A stretch of DNA of 64,000 bases, taken from the NCBI GenBank assembly GCA_038125665.1, contig JAYPEI010000001.1, forward strand, positions 310,001 to 374,000, in the 5' to 3' direction. Shown here piece by piece: positions 36,183 to 45,232 of the stretch. Position 1 is the first letter of the stretch, and each line of letters opens with the position of its first letter. The DNA is from CAILUG01 sp038125665. GTDB taxonomy: Bacteria > Pseudomonadota > Gammaproteobacteria > Pseudomonadales > Pseudohongiellaceae. The notes beneath the pieces were generated by a model. The model saw only the letters and a list, made by a program, of their open reading frames with translations, was not told the origin of the DNA and made no database searches. The translations under genes were made by a program, and so were the position numbers.

Positions 36183-37249
36183 TCAAGTATATATTTGACA
36201 GGCCTATTACGGATAAACTGAGAAACGATCCATTTCTCTCCTGAACTTGGGGGACAACCGGCGTGTAATGTGCGCAAATCTGGAGACCCGTCTGGCAAAG
36301 CGTTAACAAAAAAAATCCCCTCTCCTTTACTCCCACTATGTGTTATCCCCATTCGAGGAAAAGCTGTTTCCCCTCCCGTGTAGTTCTCATTCAGGTATAT
36401 AAGAAAGGTTATTACACGCTGACCATTTAGGCGAATCTCATCGTCATAATTAGGTAGATCAGGATCGACAAAATCATAGTGCTCAGCAATCTGCTCACCG
36501 GGCTTATAGTTCAAAATAGCTGTCGCTTCCATTTGCTGCATTGGCATATTAGAAGCCACGCTCATTTTTTCTTGCAACAGAAAATGTAGTACTTCATTTT
36601 CCACTAAGTTAAACTGCGCTATTGAATTTGTCCGAGTTTCTTTACGGATATTCTGTCTGTTTATTGGATCGTAAACTAACGCTGGGGCTAATTTATGAGC
36701 AGAGTCTCGAATTAACCAATCACACACTGGTTCTGGGATAAAATCTAAATAGTGTCGCAACAAAGGGTCAGTGTGTAGGTCCTTTCCATGGCCTACAGTA
36801 AGCCAGAATCCAAGATTGATGTGTTTTATAAGTTTATGCCATGCATGAGCGCCCTCTTTCTCGCTACCTGATTGAGCTTCCTCTAGCGTTGCTCCACAAA
36901 GTAATAGGATTTGTTCTCGAGCGGGCACCCATCCTGCCTCAGCAGCTGATGCAAGGGTGGATATGCTTGTCTGGACATTTTTGGGTTGGAAGATTCCAGT
37001 AATCTGCATCATGCCTACTTGCGCCAAGGCCTCCCCAAAACCTTTACTAGCGGCCTCCAGAACCATGCTAGCACCTTCCTTGGGAAGATATGGTGCCCTA
37101 TCTCCCACCAACAAACGCTTTCCTAAGCGCGTCAACGCTAATATAGAACCAGTTGCCGTTGATTTAGCAAGTTCATCGATGGCATCGTCATGCCGACCCT
37201 CAGCATCTAGTGCCTCAATTGTGCTGAGTAAAGTCTGCTCAGATTGCAT
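36179..37249 (-). CDS. 2-oxoglutarate/Fe(II) oxygenase with N-terminal Sel1-like repeats (copy 1)
   Basis: This is a prolyl-4-hydroxylase-type dioxygenase. Residues 1-110 are alpha-helical repeats of the Sel1/TPR kind (EGRHDDAIDELAK, ALTRLGKRLLVGDRAP). The catalytic domain runs from about residue 175 to the end. The metal ligands are the HxD in AEHYDFVDPD and a distal His in RTLHAGCPPSSG; a Lys a few residues on (EKWIVSQ) would bind 2-oxoglutarate. LIYLNENYTGGETAFP is a further hallmark. It has a close paralogue at 38295-39371. It may hydroxylate prolines in a protein or peptide. It overlaps the convergent oxidoreductase by 4 bases. Confidence 0.85.
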   Translation of the reverse strand: MQSEQTLLSTIEALDAEGRHDDAIDELAKSTATGSILALTRLGKRLLVGDRAPYLPKEGASMVLEAASKGFGEALAQVGMMQITGIFQPKNVQTSISTLASAAEAGWVPAREQILLLCGATLEEAQSGSEKEGAHAWHKLIKHINLGFWLTVGHGKDLHTDPLLRHYLDFIPEPVCDWLIRDSAHKLAPALVYDPINRQNIRKETRTNSIAQFNLVENEVLHFLLQEKMSVASNMPMQQMEATAILNYKPGEQIAEHYDFVDPDLPNYDDEIRLNGQRVITFLIYLNENYTGGETAFPRMGITHSGSKGEGIFFVNALPDGSPDLRTLHAGCPPSSGEKWIVSQFIRNRPVKYILD

Positions 37250-37510
37250 ATGACTTTTTTCCCAAAATGGTAACGATCAGGAAAGCGTATCTTTGCTGTT
37301 GTTTTGTGTCAAAGAAAGCTTCATGTACAGTGCTTGTTTAATTAAAGCCATTTTATTTAACCTTGGACATCTAGCGCCAGCTAATCTGGATGATTAATGT
37401 GTTCACTCCTTTTCCAAATAAACAGATCTCTTTTAACTCAGCGTACTTGAAATGTTGAGTTTTGGTGACTTATGTACTAACTTAATCCGGTTACCATATG
37501 GAGCATGGCT

Positions 37511-38116
37511 ATGCACGGCAAGATTGTTTCTCTTATTTCAGCACTCGTATATCACTTTAAAGTACGACAGATCTCATTATCTTTGTTGTTGGTTCTGAAC
37601 TTAATGCCTGTGATGTCGATGAATTTACTCGCTGCCGATACCAGCATAGATGACTTTTATAATTGTGCCCGCTTTGTAGACAAAATGGAGCGCTATAATT
37701 GTTTAGATAATGCGCTTGATGACTTGTTACGTGCAAAAGCAAGAGAAGGGATGACTCAAGCTGAGCCAGAGGAGCAAACTGTTAATAGATCTTCTAGCAG
37801 GAATGAAGCAAGACTAGAACCAATCGCGCGCGTATCTACTTCTCAAGAGCGCATAGAAAGCTTCGGACTAACAGAGATTCAATCCGACGGTGATGGCGAA
37901 GACATGCTCGTTGACACCATAGTGAAGTTAACTGAAAGACAAAACTTATTAACTATCACCCTAGCTAGTGGTCAGGTCTGGCGACAAACTTATCCACGTA
38001 AACTTAATTTACGAGAAGGTGATATTGTAGAGATTAGAAAAGCAGGTTTTGGTAAAGGCTTTCAACTTTCTACTTCACGCTTGTCTGGCTTTATTCGCGT
38101 TGAGAGAACAAACTAA
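37511..38116 (+). CDS. Small exported protein of unknown function
   Basis: This protein has about 201 residues. GGAG lies 7 bases before the ATG at 37511; an ATG at 37505 is also in frame. A long N-terminal signal (ending near LLAADTS) points to the periplasm. A two-cysteine patch follows (NCARFVDKMERYNCLDNAL), then a low-complexity linker (about 75-110). The conserved C-terminal domain has SGQVWRQTYPRKLNLREGDIVEIRKAGFGKGFQLST and ends LSGFIRVERTN. I have seen similar C-termini annotated only as hypothetical. It is the only plus-strand gene between two oxygenase paralogues. Confidence 0.75.
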   Translation: MHGKIVSLISALVYHFKVRQISLSLLLVLNLMPVMSMNLLAADTSIDDFYNCARFVDKMERYNCLDNALDDLLRAKAREGMTQAEPEEQTVNRSSSRNEARLEPIARVSTSQERIESFGLTEIQSDGDGEDMLVDTIVKLTERQNLLTITLASGQVWRQTYPRKLNLREGDIVEIRKAGFGKGFQLSTSRLSGFIRVERTN

Positions 38117-38294
38117 GTAAAGAAGCAAACCTAATTATTTCTAAAAATGATTGGCAATCTAGTCAGTTTATCAGTCTAGGTCTTGAATGATGACAATTAT
38201 GGGAGTATCGATTTATCTCTGCATTTTTTGACTTCAACGAATATTTGTAAATCTGAAAAATTTCCATACTCAGTTAAGGACTTTCTTAAGATAA

Positions 38295-39371
38295 CTAGGT
38301 CTCTTTTTCTTCCTGCAAATACGGTAGCGGCTGCGAACGGAAATATTGTGATAGGAGCCATTTCATATTCCCTTTAGGTGCCAAACCGACGTGGGCACTG
38401 CGAGGATCTCCTTCACCCTTAGCGTCCGCATTGACAACATATATAGCTGCCCCTTCTCTGCCCTTATAAGTTAGATCTAGAGATGGAAAATAAGTAGCAC
38501 CTTCCTCATAATTATCATTTAGATAAACGAAAAAAGAGACAACTCGTTGCCCATGTCTTGCCCGCTCAGCTATGGCAAATTCGTCATCGCCATAATAGTC
38601 CACATGTTCACTAAACTCTTCCCCGGGGCGGTAACAATGTACTGCGAAGCCTTCTAGCTGGGTGCGTGATAAGCCTACTACCCTGGCTATTCTCTCTTGG
38701 AGTAAACAATGTATGAAATCATTATCGAGTAGCCCAAATTGCGCCAAACCATATGTAGATCGTTCTGCGTTATAGTTTCTCATCAAGGTCCTTTGAGGTA
38801 GCTCACTAGGGCCTAGACGATGAGCAGCAAGTGACATCAACATCCGGCAAAGTCTCTGTGGAAGAAAATTAGGGAATTCAACAATCATGGGTGATGCATT
38901 AAGGACCTGACCTTTGGGTACAGTCAACCATTCACGCAAGTTTATATTCCCTGCCAATTTTTCCCAATATTCACTCTCCTCGATATTTAACAGCTCAGGA
39001 AGATTTTCCGGTAAAACAGCCAAGCCCATGATCAGTAATTGGTCTCTTGCAGGCAACCAACCAAGCTTGGCTGCATGAGTCAATGCACGAAGGCCATTTT
39101 CCCAACTCTGTTGTTGATGTATTCCTAAGCTCTGCAGAATTGCCATCGCCGCCACCGCCTCTGGATGATTTTGTTCTGCAGCATCCAGAAGCAAAGCTGC
39201 CCCATCCTTAGTTCGCCTTGGTGCTCTATCACCAAATAACAGTCTTTTACCTAGTTGTGTGAGAGCGACTGGATCATTTAGCTCTGTCGCTTTCACCAAT
39301 GTCATTAATGCTGCATTATGATCACCACGTTGGTCCTCAGCGGCAGCTTTAGCAAGCAAATCCTGCGTCAT
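38295..39371 (-). CDS. 2-oxoglutarate/Fe(II) oxygenase with N-terminal Sel1-like repeats (copy 2)
   Basis: This is a paralogue of the gene at 36179-37249, similar along its whole length (358 aa). The repeat part has AAEDQRGDHNAALMTLVK and ALTQLGKRLLFGDRAP. The catalytic domain keeps all expected residues: HxD in SEHVDYYGDD, distal His in RSAHVGLAPKG and Lys in MKWLLSQYF. FFVYLNDNYEEGATYFP matches the copy 1 block. Both copies are read on the minus strand, with a plus-strand gene between them, so they are probably transcribed separately. The substrate is unknown. Confidence 0.85.
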   Translation of the reverse strand: MTQDLLAKAAAEDQRGDHNAALMTLVKATELNDPVALTQLGKRLLFGDRAPRRTKDGAALLLDAAEQNHPEAVAAMAILQSLGIHQQQSWENGLRALTHAAKLGWLPARDQLLIMGLAVLPENLPELLNIEESEYWEKLAGNINLREWLTVPKGQVLNASPMIVEFPNFLPQRLCRMLMSLAAHRLGPSELPQRTLMRNYNAERSTYGLAQFGLLDNDFIHCLLQERIARVVGLSRTQLEGFAVHCYRPGEEFSEHVDYYGDDEFAIAERARHGQRVVSFFVYLNDNYEEGATYFPSLDLTYKGREGAAIYVVNADAKGEGDPRSAHVGLAPKGNMKWLLSQYFRSQPLPYLQEEKET

Positions 39372-39481
39372 ATTGATTCCTAATTTATCGATAATGGCTG
39401 TAAGTTTACGTCACTATCTGTGGGCTTTCCACGACTCTACCACACGAACAAACGGTTTTTTACTTAACTGATAATTTAGCT

Positions 39482-39514
39482 TTGCTTTTATTACCAGGCC
39501 CAATTTGATAAAAT
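39482..39514 (+). promoter_or_regulatory. Possible promoter ahead of the TPP riboswitch
   Basis: TTGCTT at 39482-39487 and GATAAA at 39507-39512 form a loose sigma-70 pair, spaced 19 bases. The main support is position: transcription would start just before the riboswitch at 39522. Confidence 0.35.
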
Positions 39515-39521
39515 GTATCAC

Positions 39522-39595
39522 GTCCTAAGGGGTGGCCTATGGTCTGAGATTACACCCTTTGAACCTGAACCAGTTAATACTGGCGTAGGAATAGG
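39522..39595 (+). ncRNA. TPP (thiamin pyrophosphate) riboswitch
   Basis: The Thi-box is clear. The 5' part is TCCTAAGGGGTGGCC, followed by CTGAGATTACACCC, then the invariant TGAACCTGA at 39560-39568 and the CAGTTAATACTGGCGTAGGAA end. The two TPP-binding arms and closing helix (TCCTA with TAGGA) can be drawn. In most bacteria, binding of TPP turns the downstream gene off. A short hairpin (ACAGG...CCTGT, about 39601-39616) follows and may be part of the expression platform. The downstream gene is a TonB receptor. Confidence 0.95.
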
Positions 39596-39678
39596 TAAAA
39601 ACAGGGTTTCCTGTAAAACAAACTTCCCGTCGTACTAACTGTGTTGTCATCCACCTCTTTCATTTTGGAGTAACTGAC

Positions 39679-41739
39679 ATGCACAGCAATGCATTTAATA
39701 GATTATTTATCATTGCTACTTTCATTATAAATTCTTCAATTTATGCTACTGAAGATAGTCCTGTCGAGGAAGTCATTGTTACCGCTGATCTGACTCAATC
39801 ATCACTGCGTGCATTACCATCAAGTGTGGCTGTATTAAGTGAATCTCTCATTAAAGAGAGGGCAGCACATCAAATTGATGAACTTGTAATGGACTCCCCA
39901 AACGTCAATATGTCTGGCGGCTCAAATCGTTCTCGCCACTTCCAACTCCGGGGCATTGGAGAGAGAGAACAATACAGCGAACCACTTAATCCCTCCGTAG
40001 GACTACTGATTGATGGTATGGATTTCTCCAATCTAGGCGGTACAGGCTTGCTATATGATGTAGATCAAGTCGAATTTCTTATGGGTCCACAAGGGACTCG
40101 CTATGGTTCAAATGCTCTTGCGGGCTTAATTAATGTGAGCTTAAAGCAACCCACAGAGGAGCTACATTATGGGCTCGATCTAGGCGCCGAAAACTATAGT
40201 ACACAAACAATCGGCACTTGGCTTAGTGGTCCATTGACAAAGAAAACTCAAGCGCGGATGAGCTATTTTAGCAATACCTCTGATGGTTTTTTTTATAACG
40301 GATATTTGCAAAACCCCACTAACACACGGGACGAAAAAAATTTAAGATTAATTATCCGTAGTGACCTTAACTCAGATTTACAAGCAAAAATTTCTGCTGG
40401 AAAATTTCATCTAGATAATGGCTTCGATGCCTTCTCCCTGGATAATACTCGTATTACCTTGTCTGACCAGCCAGGCCGTGACACACAGATTAGTGATTAC
40501 GCTACTCTGCAACTTGATTACTCGGGTCACAACACCATTGACACTCAACTAACCATAGGTATGGCAAACTCAAAAACTGATTATCACTACGATGAAGACT
40601 GGTCATACATTGGAATTCATCCCTGGGAATATTCTTCCACGGACAGTTATCTTCGGGACTACCAAACAAGATCCGTGGAGTTGAGATTCTTAAACAATGA
40701 CACCAATAATTTCATAACTAGTTGGGTAACAGGAATCCTTTGGCTAAATCAAAAAACAGAGCTAAAGAGAGAATACACTTACCTTGATAGCCCTTACCTA
40801 AATACCCATGATATTTCTCGAGTAGCATTTTATGCAGATGGCTCTAAGTACCTTTCTGAAAGTATAGAGCTTGAGGCGGGGCTACGTGTGGAAGAAATGT
40901 CTCTATATTTTTCTGATACCCAGGCACTTAAGTACTCACCAAATTACAGACAAGTTGGTGGGCGTATAGCGCTGAACTACTTCTGGAATGATAAATCGAT
41001 GCTGTATACTAGTCTCTCTCGTGGTTATAAGAGTGGCGGCTTTAACATAGATAATACGCTAGATAATGACTTAAGATTGTTTGAGCCGGAGACACTTTGG
41101 AATCTAGAGCTTGGCCTAAAAGCCTCTTGGTTAGATGAAAAGCTTAAGACAGGCTTGGCTATCTTTAAGATGGAACGCAATGACGTACAGATAAATAGCT
41201 CTCTTCTACGGGTACGAGAGGACGGTTCAACAGCTTTTATCAGCTACACCGGTAATGCTGCTGAAGGTATAAACAGTGGATTAGAGTTGTCTGCACAATG
41301 GCAAGTTAGACCTCTTTTGACAATAAACACAGCCCTTGGCTTACTGGATACTGAATACAGTGACTTCATTAATAGTCGGGGGCTTGATTTGAGCGGTCGA
41401 GAACAGGCTCATGCTTCCCCTTATCAATACTCTTTTGCAGCAACAGCAAAACTGGCAGATACATTGCGTCTTAATGTCAGCTTTCAGGGTCGAGACGGGT
41501 TTTACTTCTCGGATGGTTACAACGAAAAGTCTGATAGCTATAGCCTCATGAATGCTAACCTTCTTTGGAGCTATGGGGCTATGGAGATCAGTGTGTGGGG
41601 ACGTAATCTATTAGATAAAAATTATAGTATTCGTGGATTTTTCTTCGGCAACGATCCACGTGATGGGTATACAGAAAAGTTGTACACCCAACTAGGTGAA
41701 CCACGCCGCTTCGGTATCAGCCTGCAATTACAATACTAA
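39679..41739 (+). CDS. TonB-dependent receptor under TPP riboswitch control (candidate thiamin transporter)
   Basis: This is an outer-membrane receptor of 686 residues. It has a signal peptide (ending near IYA-TED), a TonB box-like EEVIVTADL, a plug domain (about 30-150; FQLRGIGEREQYSEPLNPSVGLLIDGMDF), and a barrel whose end (RRFGISLQLQY) has the usual aromatic terminus. GGAG lies about 9 bases upstream of the ATG. The riboswitch 85 bases upstream means expression falls when TPP is plentiful. The likely cargo is thiamin, a phosphate ester or a pyrimidine precursor. No inner-membrane thiamin transporter or thi gene is next to it. Confidence 0.9.
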   Translation: MHSNAFNRLFIIATFIINSSIYATEDSPVEEVIVTADLTQSSLRALPSSVAVLSESLIKERAAHQIDELVMDSPNVNMSGGSNRSRHFQLRGIGEREQYSEPLNPSVGLLIDGMDFSNLGGTGLLYDVDQVEFLMGPQGTRYGSNALAGLINVSLKQPTEELHYGLDLGAENYSTQTIGTWLSGPLTKKTQARMSYFSNTSDGFFYNGYLQNPTNTRDEKNLRLIIRSDLNSDLQAKISAGKFHLDNGFDAFSLDNTRITLSDQPGRDTQISDYATLQLDYSGHNTIDTQLTIGMANSKTDYHYDEDWSYIGIHPWEYSSTDSYLRDYQTRSVELRFLNNDTNNFITSWVTGILWLNQKTELKREYTYLDSPYLNTHDISRVAFYADGSKYLSESIELEAGLRVEEMSLYFSDTQALKYSPNYRQVGGRIALNYFWNDKSMLYTSLSRGYKSGGFNIDNTLDNDLRLFEPETLWNLELGLKASWLDEKLKTGLAIFKMERNDVQINSSLLRVREDGSTAFISYTGNAAEGINSGLELSAQWQVRPLLTINTALGLLDTEYSDFINSRGLDLSGREQAHASPYQYSFAATAKLADTLRLNVSFQGRDGFYFSDGYNEKSDSYSLMNANLLWSYGAMEISVWGRNLLDKNYSIRGFFFGNDPRDGYTEKLYTQLGEPRRFGISLQLQY

Positions 41740-41758
41740 TTCAACCAACAAAGTCTTT

Positions 41759-41778
41759 CCGGGATCCAGTGATCCCGG
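41759..41778. terminator. 8-bp GC-rich hairpin between convergent genes
   Basis: CCGGGATC and GATCCCGG flank a CAGT loop, 20 bases after the receptor stop and 60 bases from the convergent aminotransferase stop. No T-run follows on either strand, so termination is likely but not textbook. Confidence 0.55.
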
Positions 41779-41837
41779 TGCTCTCTTAACTGTTCTCTAA
41801 GTTAATCTATAGAATGTCAAATTTGAAAAAAACGACT

Positions 41838-43031
41838 TTAGCCAATAACAGCCTTGATTGATGCTGCTAGATAGCTCAAGTTTTTCTGATTAATGCCAGC
41901 TACGTTAATACGACTAGAACCAACTAAATAGATACTGAACTCATTAATCAATCTCTGTACCTGCTCTACTGTTAAGCCTAGAAAGGAGAACATTCCCTTC
42001 TCTTTTTCTATGAACGAGAAATCACGATCAACTCCCTGTGCTTTTAGTTCTGTAACCAACTGTGATCGCAAACCGTTAATACGATCCCTCATGACAGTAA
42101 GCTCTGCATCCCAGCTCTCATATAACTTAGCATCCTCAAGAATCATACCTGCAATGGCGGCACCATGAGCCGGTGGAACAGAGTACATTTCTCGCGCCGC
42201 GGATACCACTTGTGTTTGTATTGCGACCGTACGCTCACTATTTTCTCCGATCACGGTTGTAGCACCTGTCCTTTCACGATAAAGACCAAAGTTTTTCGAC
42301 AAAGAACTAGCAATGATCACTTCAGGTAGACGTGCCGCAAGCAGGCGCAGTCCTGCAGCATCTACATCCAAGCCATCACCTAAGCCTTGATAGGCTATAT
42401 CGATAAATGGGATAAATCCGCGCTGCTCTGCAAGTTCAGCTACGGCTTGCCACTGTGATTCATTTAAATCTGCACCACAAGGGTTATGGCAACATCCGTG
42501 CAATAAAACAAGGTCATCTCTTCCAGCAGCTTTCAGCTTTTCCATCATCGCATCAAATTTGATGCTGTGTGAGCTGTAGTCGTAATAAGGATAATTTTCA
42601 ACTTTTAGACCGGCCGACCCCAGCAAAGGTATATGATTGTTCCATGTAGGGTCAGACACCAATATACGAGTGCCTGGTCGGTTGCGGTTAACAAACTCTG
42701 CTGCCAGCCTAAGAGCTCCTGATCCACCGGGTGCCAAGGTAATAGCTGCTCGCTTTTCTGCGATGACGGCATGATCTTTTCCTAAAAGTAACTGAAGAGT
42801 TTGTTGTAAGAAATTCTCAGGGCCAGCCTGTGCTATGTAGGATTTAGAATCCTCATGCTCCCACAGTTTTTGTTCGGCAACTTTCACCGCTCGCATCACA
42901 GGACAGTTGCCTTCTTCATCCTTATAAATACCTACACCCAAATCAACTTTGTTTGAGTTAGTGTCATTTTTATAGGCTGTAGAAAGGCCAAGGATAGGAT
43001 CAGGGGGGCGCTTTTCAATAGACTGAAACAT
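41838..43031 (-). CDS. Aspartate/aromatic amino acid aminotransferase
   Basis: This is a class I PLP aminotransferase of the AspC/TyrB group, 397 residues. It exchanges amino groups between aspartate or aromatic amino acids and 2-oxoglutarate. Visible blocks are VDLGVGIYKDEEGNCPV, LLHGCCHNPCGADL, IDIAYQGLGDGLDVDA and the PLP-lysine site SSLSKNFGLYRERTGA. The arginine that binds the substrate carboxylate is likely in GSSRINVAG. Whether it is aspartate- or tyrosine-preferring cannot be told, so no symbol is given. A terminator-like hairpin lies 20-55 bases upstream of its start. Confidence 0.92.
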   Translation of the reverse strand: MFQSIEKRPPDPILGLSTAYKNDTNSNKVDLGVGIYKDEEGNCPVMRAVKVAEQKLWEHEDSKSYIAQAGPENFLQQTLQLLLGKDHAVIAEKRAAITLAPGGSGALRLAAEFVNRNRPGTRILVSDPTWNNHIPLLGSAGLKVENYPYYDYSSHSIKFDAMMEKLKAAGRDDLVLLHGCCHNPCGADLNESQWQAVAELAEQRGFIPFIDIAYQGLGDGLDVDAAGLRLLAARLPEVIIASSLSKNFGLYRERTGATTVIGENSERTVAIQTQVVSAAREMYSVPPAHGAAIAGMILEDAKLYESWDAELTVMRDRINGLRSQLVTELKAQGVDRDFSFIEKEKGMFSFLGLTVEQVQRLINEFSIYLVGSSRINVAGINQKNLSYLAASIKAVIG

Positions 43032-43050
43032 AAGTTAGACCAATATGAGA

Positions 43051-43086
43051 ATTAAATAAAAATAGCCCTTTTCTAGGCGGGGCTAT
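43051..43086 (-). terminator. Intrinsic terminator or attenuator upstream of the aminotransferase
   Basis: Read on the minus strand, ATAGCCC (43086-43080) pairs with GGGCTAT (43068-43062) around an 11-base loop, followed by TTTTTATTTAATT. It can end the DUF2452-like transcript. It is also only about 20 bases from the aminotransferase start, so it may lie in that gene's leader. Confidence 0.7.
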
Positions 43087-43213
43087 TATACGGGTTTCCC
43101 GGCCGTGAATCATTTCAAAATAAAAAAATTCTTCTCAGGATGGAAAGTTCTCAAGCAATAAGCTTAATGCCTCTGGATAACACCTCAAATCGGTTGCTAA
43201 TGGGTCTCAGTGA

Positions 43214-43795
43214 TTAATCTTTCTTTTTCTCGACCTGTGATCCTTGAGTTAATAGTCCCCTAGCCTGCTCATAGCTGAGCTCATTAATCCCTGACAAAGC
43301 CATGGAGGTAGTTAGAGATTTACCCAAAATGAAGGTCAGGGCCTTACCGTAATACCCTTGATGCTCACTGAAGCTTGGCATGACATCCTCAAGTTGCTCC
43401 GCTGACTCTAATCTATCCTGTAAAGCTGCTCTGGAACTTTCAATTTCAGCCAATAAGTCTTCGTCATTAGCTGATTCGGCGGTTAAGCTAAGCGTCCAAG
43501 TTCGATCCTGGTGCAGGTTACAGCAGCCTATGCAGTAGCCTGGAGCTTTGCCACTCCATTCGTCTGGCCCCACCAGCAACAATCGATAACCTTGCGAGCA
43601 GCGGTAGAGCCAATAATCTTGTCCAGGAACGGGGTTAAATCGAAAGTCACTTTGCAGCACAAAAAGTGAGGTAAAGAGTTCCAATGACACTTGCTCAATC
43701 TGTTTCGGCTGTATGTGTACGCGCTCCCAATGCTGCTGCAGTCCTTGTAAAACTGGCACCAGGCCTTTACCTTGGGGGTTCGGATTGACCGGCAT
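43214..43795 (-). CDS. DUF2452-like cytoplasmic protein
   Basis: This is a 193-residue soluble protein with no signal or membrane segment. The start NPNPQGKGLVPVLQGLQQHW and the middle QDYWLYRCSQGYRLLLVGPDEW recall the DUF2452 family of gammaproteobacteria, which has no known function. ALTFILGKSLTTSMALSG near the C-terminus looks like a small amphipathic segment. The assignment is from memory. It is divergent from the esterase gene, about 85 bases away. Confidence 0.65.
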   Translation of the reverse strand: MPVNPNPQGKGLVPVLQGLQQHWERVHIQPKQIEQVSLELFTSLFVLQSDFRFNPVPGQDYWLYRCSQGYRLLLVGPDEWSGKAPGYCIGCCNLHQDRTWTLSLTAESANDEDLLAEIESSRAALQDRLESAEQLEDVMPSFSEHQGYYGKALTFILGKSLTTSMALSGINELSYEQARGLLTQGSQVEKKKD

Positions 43796-43880
43796 TTTAG
43801 ATATTCTCCTAACACTGTGTTAGCTTTACTCTTGTTACCACTCCTTACCCAAAGAGGTGAGGCACGTATGACCAAAATTA

Positions 43881-45155
43881 ATGGCTATAGAGCAACAACA
43901 TATGAATTCATACAACATTTCCTTAACTTATTTGTCCAAGAACCTTTTCCTGATTTTTTCTAGCAAGCTTACTCAATACTTAAACCTCATCAGTTCAGAG
44001 CCAGCTGATAAAAAATCAAACAGACCACATCGCTTTAACTTCAACGCCAAAGCTTGCTTGGTGGCAATCATAGGCTTGTTACCGACATTGCTTCAGGCAC
44101 AAGGGGCTCCCTCTGTTAAATCGCCCGAAATGGGACAAGACAATCAGTTAATTTTTCGTTTGTACGCACCTCAGGCTGAATCAGTTGTACTGACAAGCGG
44201 TGGTGATTTCCCTCATTTTACTTTTAGTGGCTTACCTCTCTCTAAGGGAAGCGATGGTATCTGGGAGGTATCTGTAGGCCCCATGGACCCAGGAGCCTAT
44301 CGTTATGCTTTTATGGTCGATGGAGTAAGAGTGCTGGATCCTGTTTCCCCTGAACTCTCTGTCAGTAATGAAAACGCGTGGTCATTAGCTAAAGTAAGTG
44401 GCTCATCTTGGATGGACACACTAGATGTCCCTCATGGGGCTGTTGCCAAGGTCACTTACAACTCTAGTGTTCTACGTCGTGACCGTCAGATGCATGTCTA
44501 CACTCCACCAGGATTTGGCCGAGATGGTCGTCGTTACCCTGTGTTCTATCTGTTACACGGAGCATACGACAGTGACAATAGCTGGAGTACCGTAGGAAGA
44601 GCAGGCTTTATCTTAGACAACCTGATTGCCTCTGGAGAAGCAGAACCTATGATAGTAGTGATGCCGCATGGTCACACTGGCCCGATGATCCGTAATACAG
44701 ACGGCACCCTACCTCCTACAAAATTTGTTGAAGAATTCACCACAGACATCAAACCCTACATCGAGACCCATTATCCGATTCGACTTGATCGTGACTCTAC
44801 CGCCATCGCGGGTCTATCTATGGGGGGCGCCCAAACCATGGATATCTCTTTTGGAAATATGGAAGAGTATGGTTACGTAGGGGTCTTTAGTTCAGGCATT
44901 TTCAGTATCAACCAAAATGATAGCTGGTACCAAGCACATACTTCAGTCCTGAATAACTCTACATTACGTGACGGACTACACCTGCTTTGGTATGGTGTAG
45001 GTGTAGATGATTTTCTTATCGAAACCACAAGGTCTTCAGTGAAATTATTAGAAGACTCAGGATTTGCTGTCGAATATGAGGAGACTGCTGGTGGCCATAC
45101 GTGGATAGTATGGCGGGAATATTTACACCATTTTGCATCAAGGCTCTTTAAATAG
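43881..45155 (+). CDS. Exported alpha/beta-hydrolase esterase with N-terminal E-set domain
   Basis: This is an esterase-D/Fes-type enzyme. Residues about 75-180 form an Ig-like E-set domain as in carbohydrate esterases (NQLIFRLYAPQAESVVLTSGG, DGIWEVSVGPMDPGAYRYAFMVDG). The catalytic domain follows with YPVFYLLHGAYDSDNSW, the nucleophile serine in GLSMGGAQT, and a late histidine in GGHTWIVWREYL. Probable substrates are acyl or feruloyl sugar esters, or catechol siderophore esters. The signal peptide seems to lie at about residues 50-73 (AKACLVAIIGLLPTLLQAQG). The true start may therefore lie downstream of the ATG at 43881, perhaps at a non-ATG codon. Confidence 0.8.
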   Translation: MAIEQQHMNSYNISLTYLSKNLFLIFSSKLTQYLNLISSEPADKKSNRPHRFNFNAKACLVAIIGLLPTLLQAQGAPSVKSPEMGQDNQLIFRLYAPQAESVVLTSGGDFPHFTFSGLPLSKGSDGIWEVSVGPMDPGAYRYAFMVDGVRVLDPVSPELSVSNENAWSLAKVSGSSWMDTLDVPHGAVAKVTYNSSVLRRDRQMHVYTPPGFGRDGRRYPVFYLLHGAYDSDNSWSTVGRAGFILDNLIASGEAEPMIVVMPHGHTGPMIRNTDGTLPPTKFVEEFTTDIKPYIETHYPIRLDRDSTAIAGLSMGGAQTMDISFGNMEEYGYVGVFSSGIFSINQNDSWYQAHTSVLNNSTLRDGLHLLWYGVGVDDFLIETTRSSVKLLEDSGFAVEYEETAGGHTWIVWREYLHHFASRLFK

Positions 45156-45190
45156 ACAATCCAATTCTCTATAAAAATACAGACCTTATT

Positions 45191-45232
45191 AACAAGAGAC
45201 TCAACCTGAACTTATGGCTTGAGTTCCTTGTT
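45191..45232 (-). terminator. Stem-loop overlapping the end of purE
   Basis: 45219-45232 and 45191-45204 form a 14-base stem with two mismatches. The 5' arm includes the last codons of purE. A weak T-rich stretch follows on the minus strand (TATTTTTAT). It is a likely terminator of purKE. Confidence 0.5.

Noticed and set aside
36957..37253. A 98-codon plus-strand frame antisense to the first Sel1/oxygenase gene
   Set aside because: It overlaps the repeat domain of a clear gene and looks like a shadow of it.
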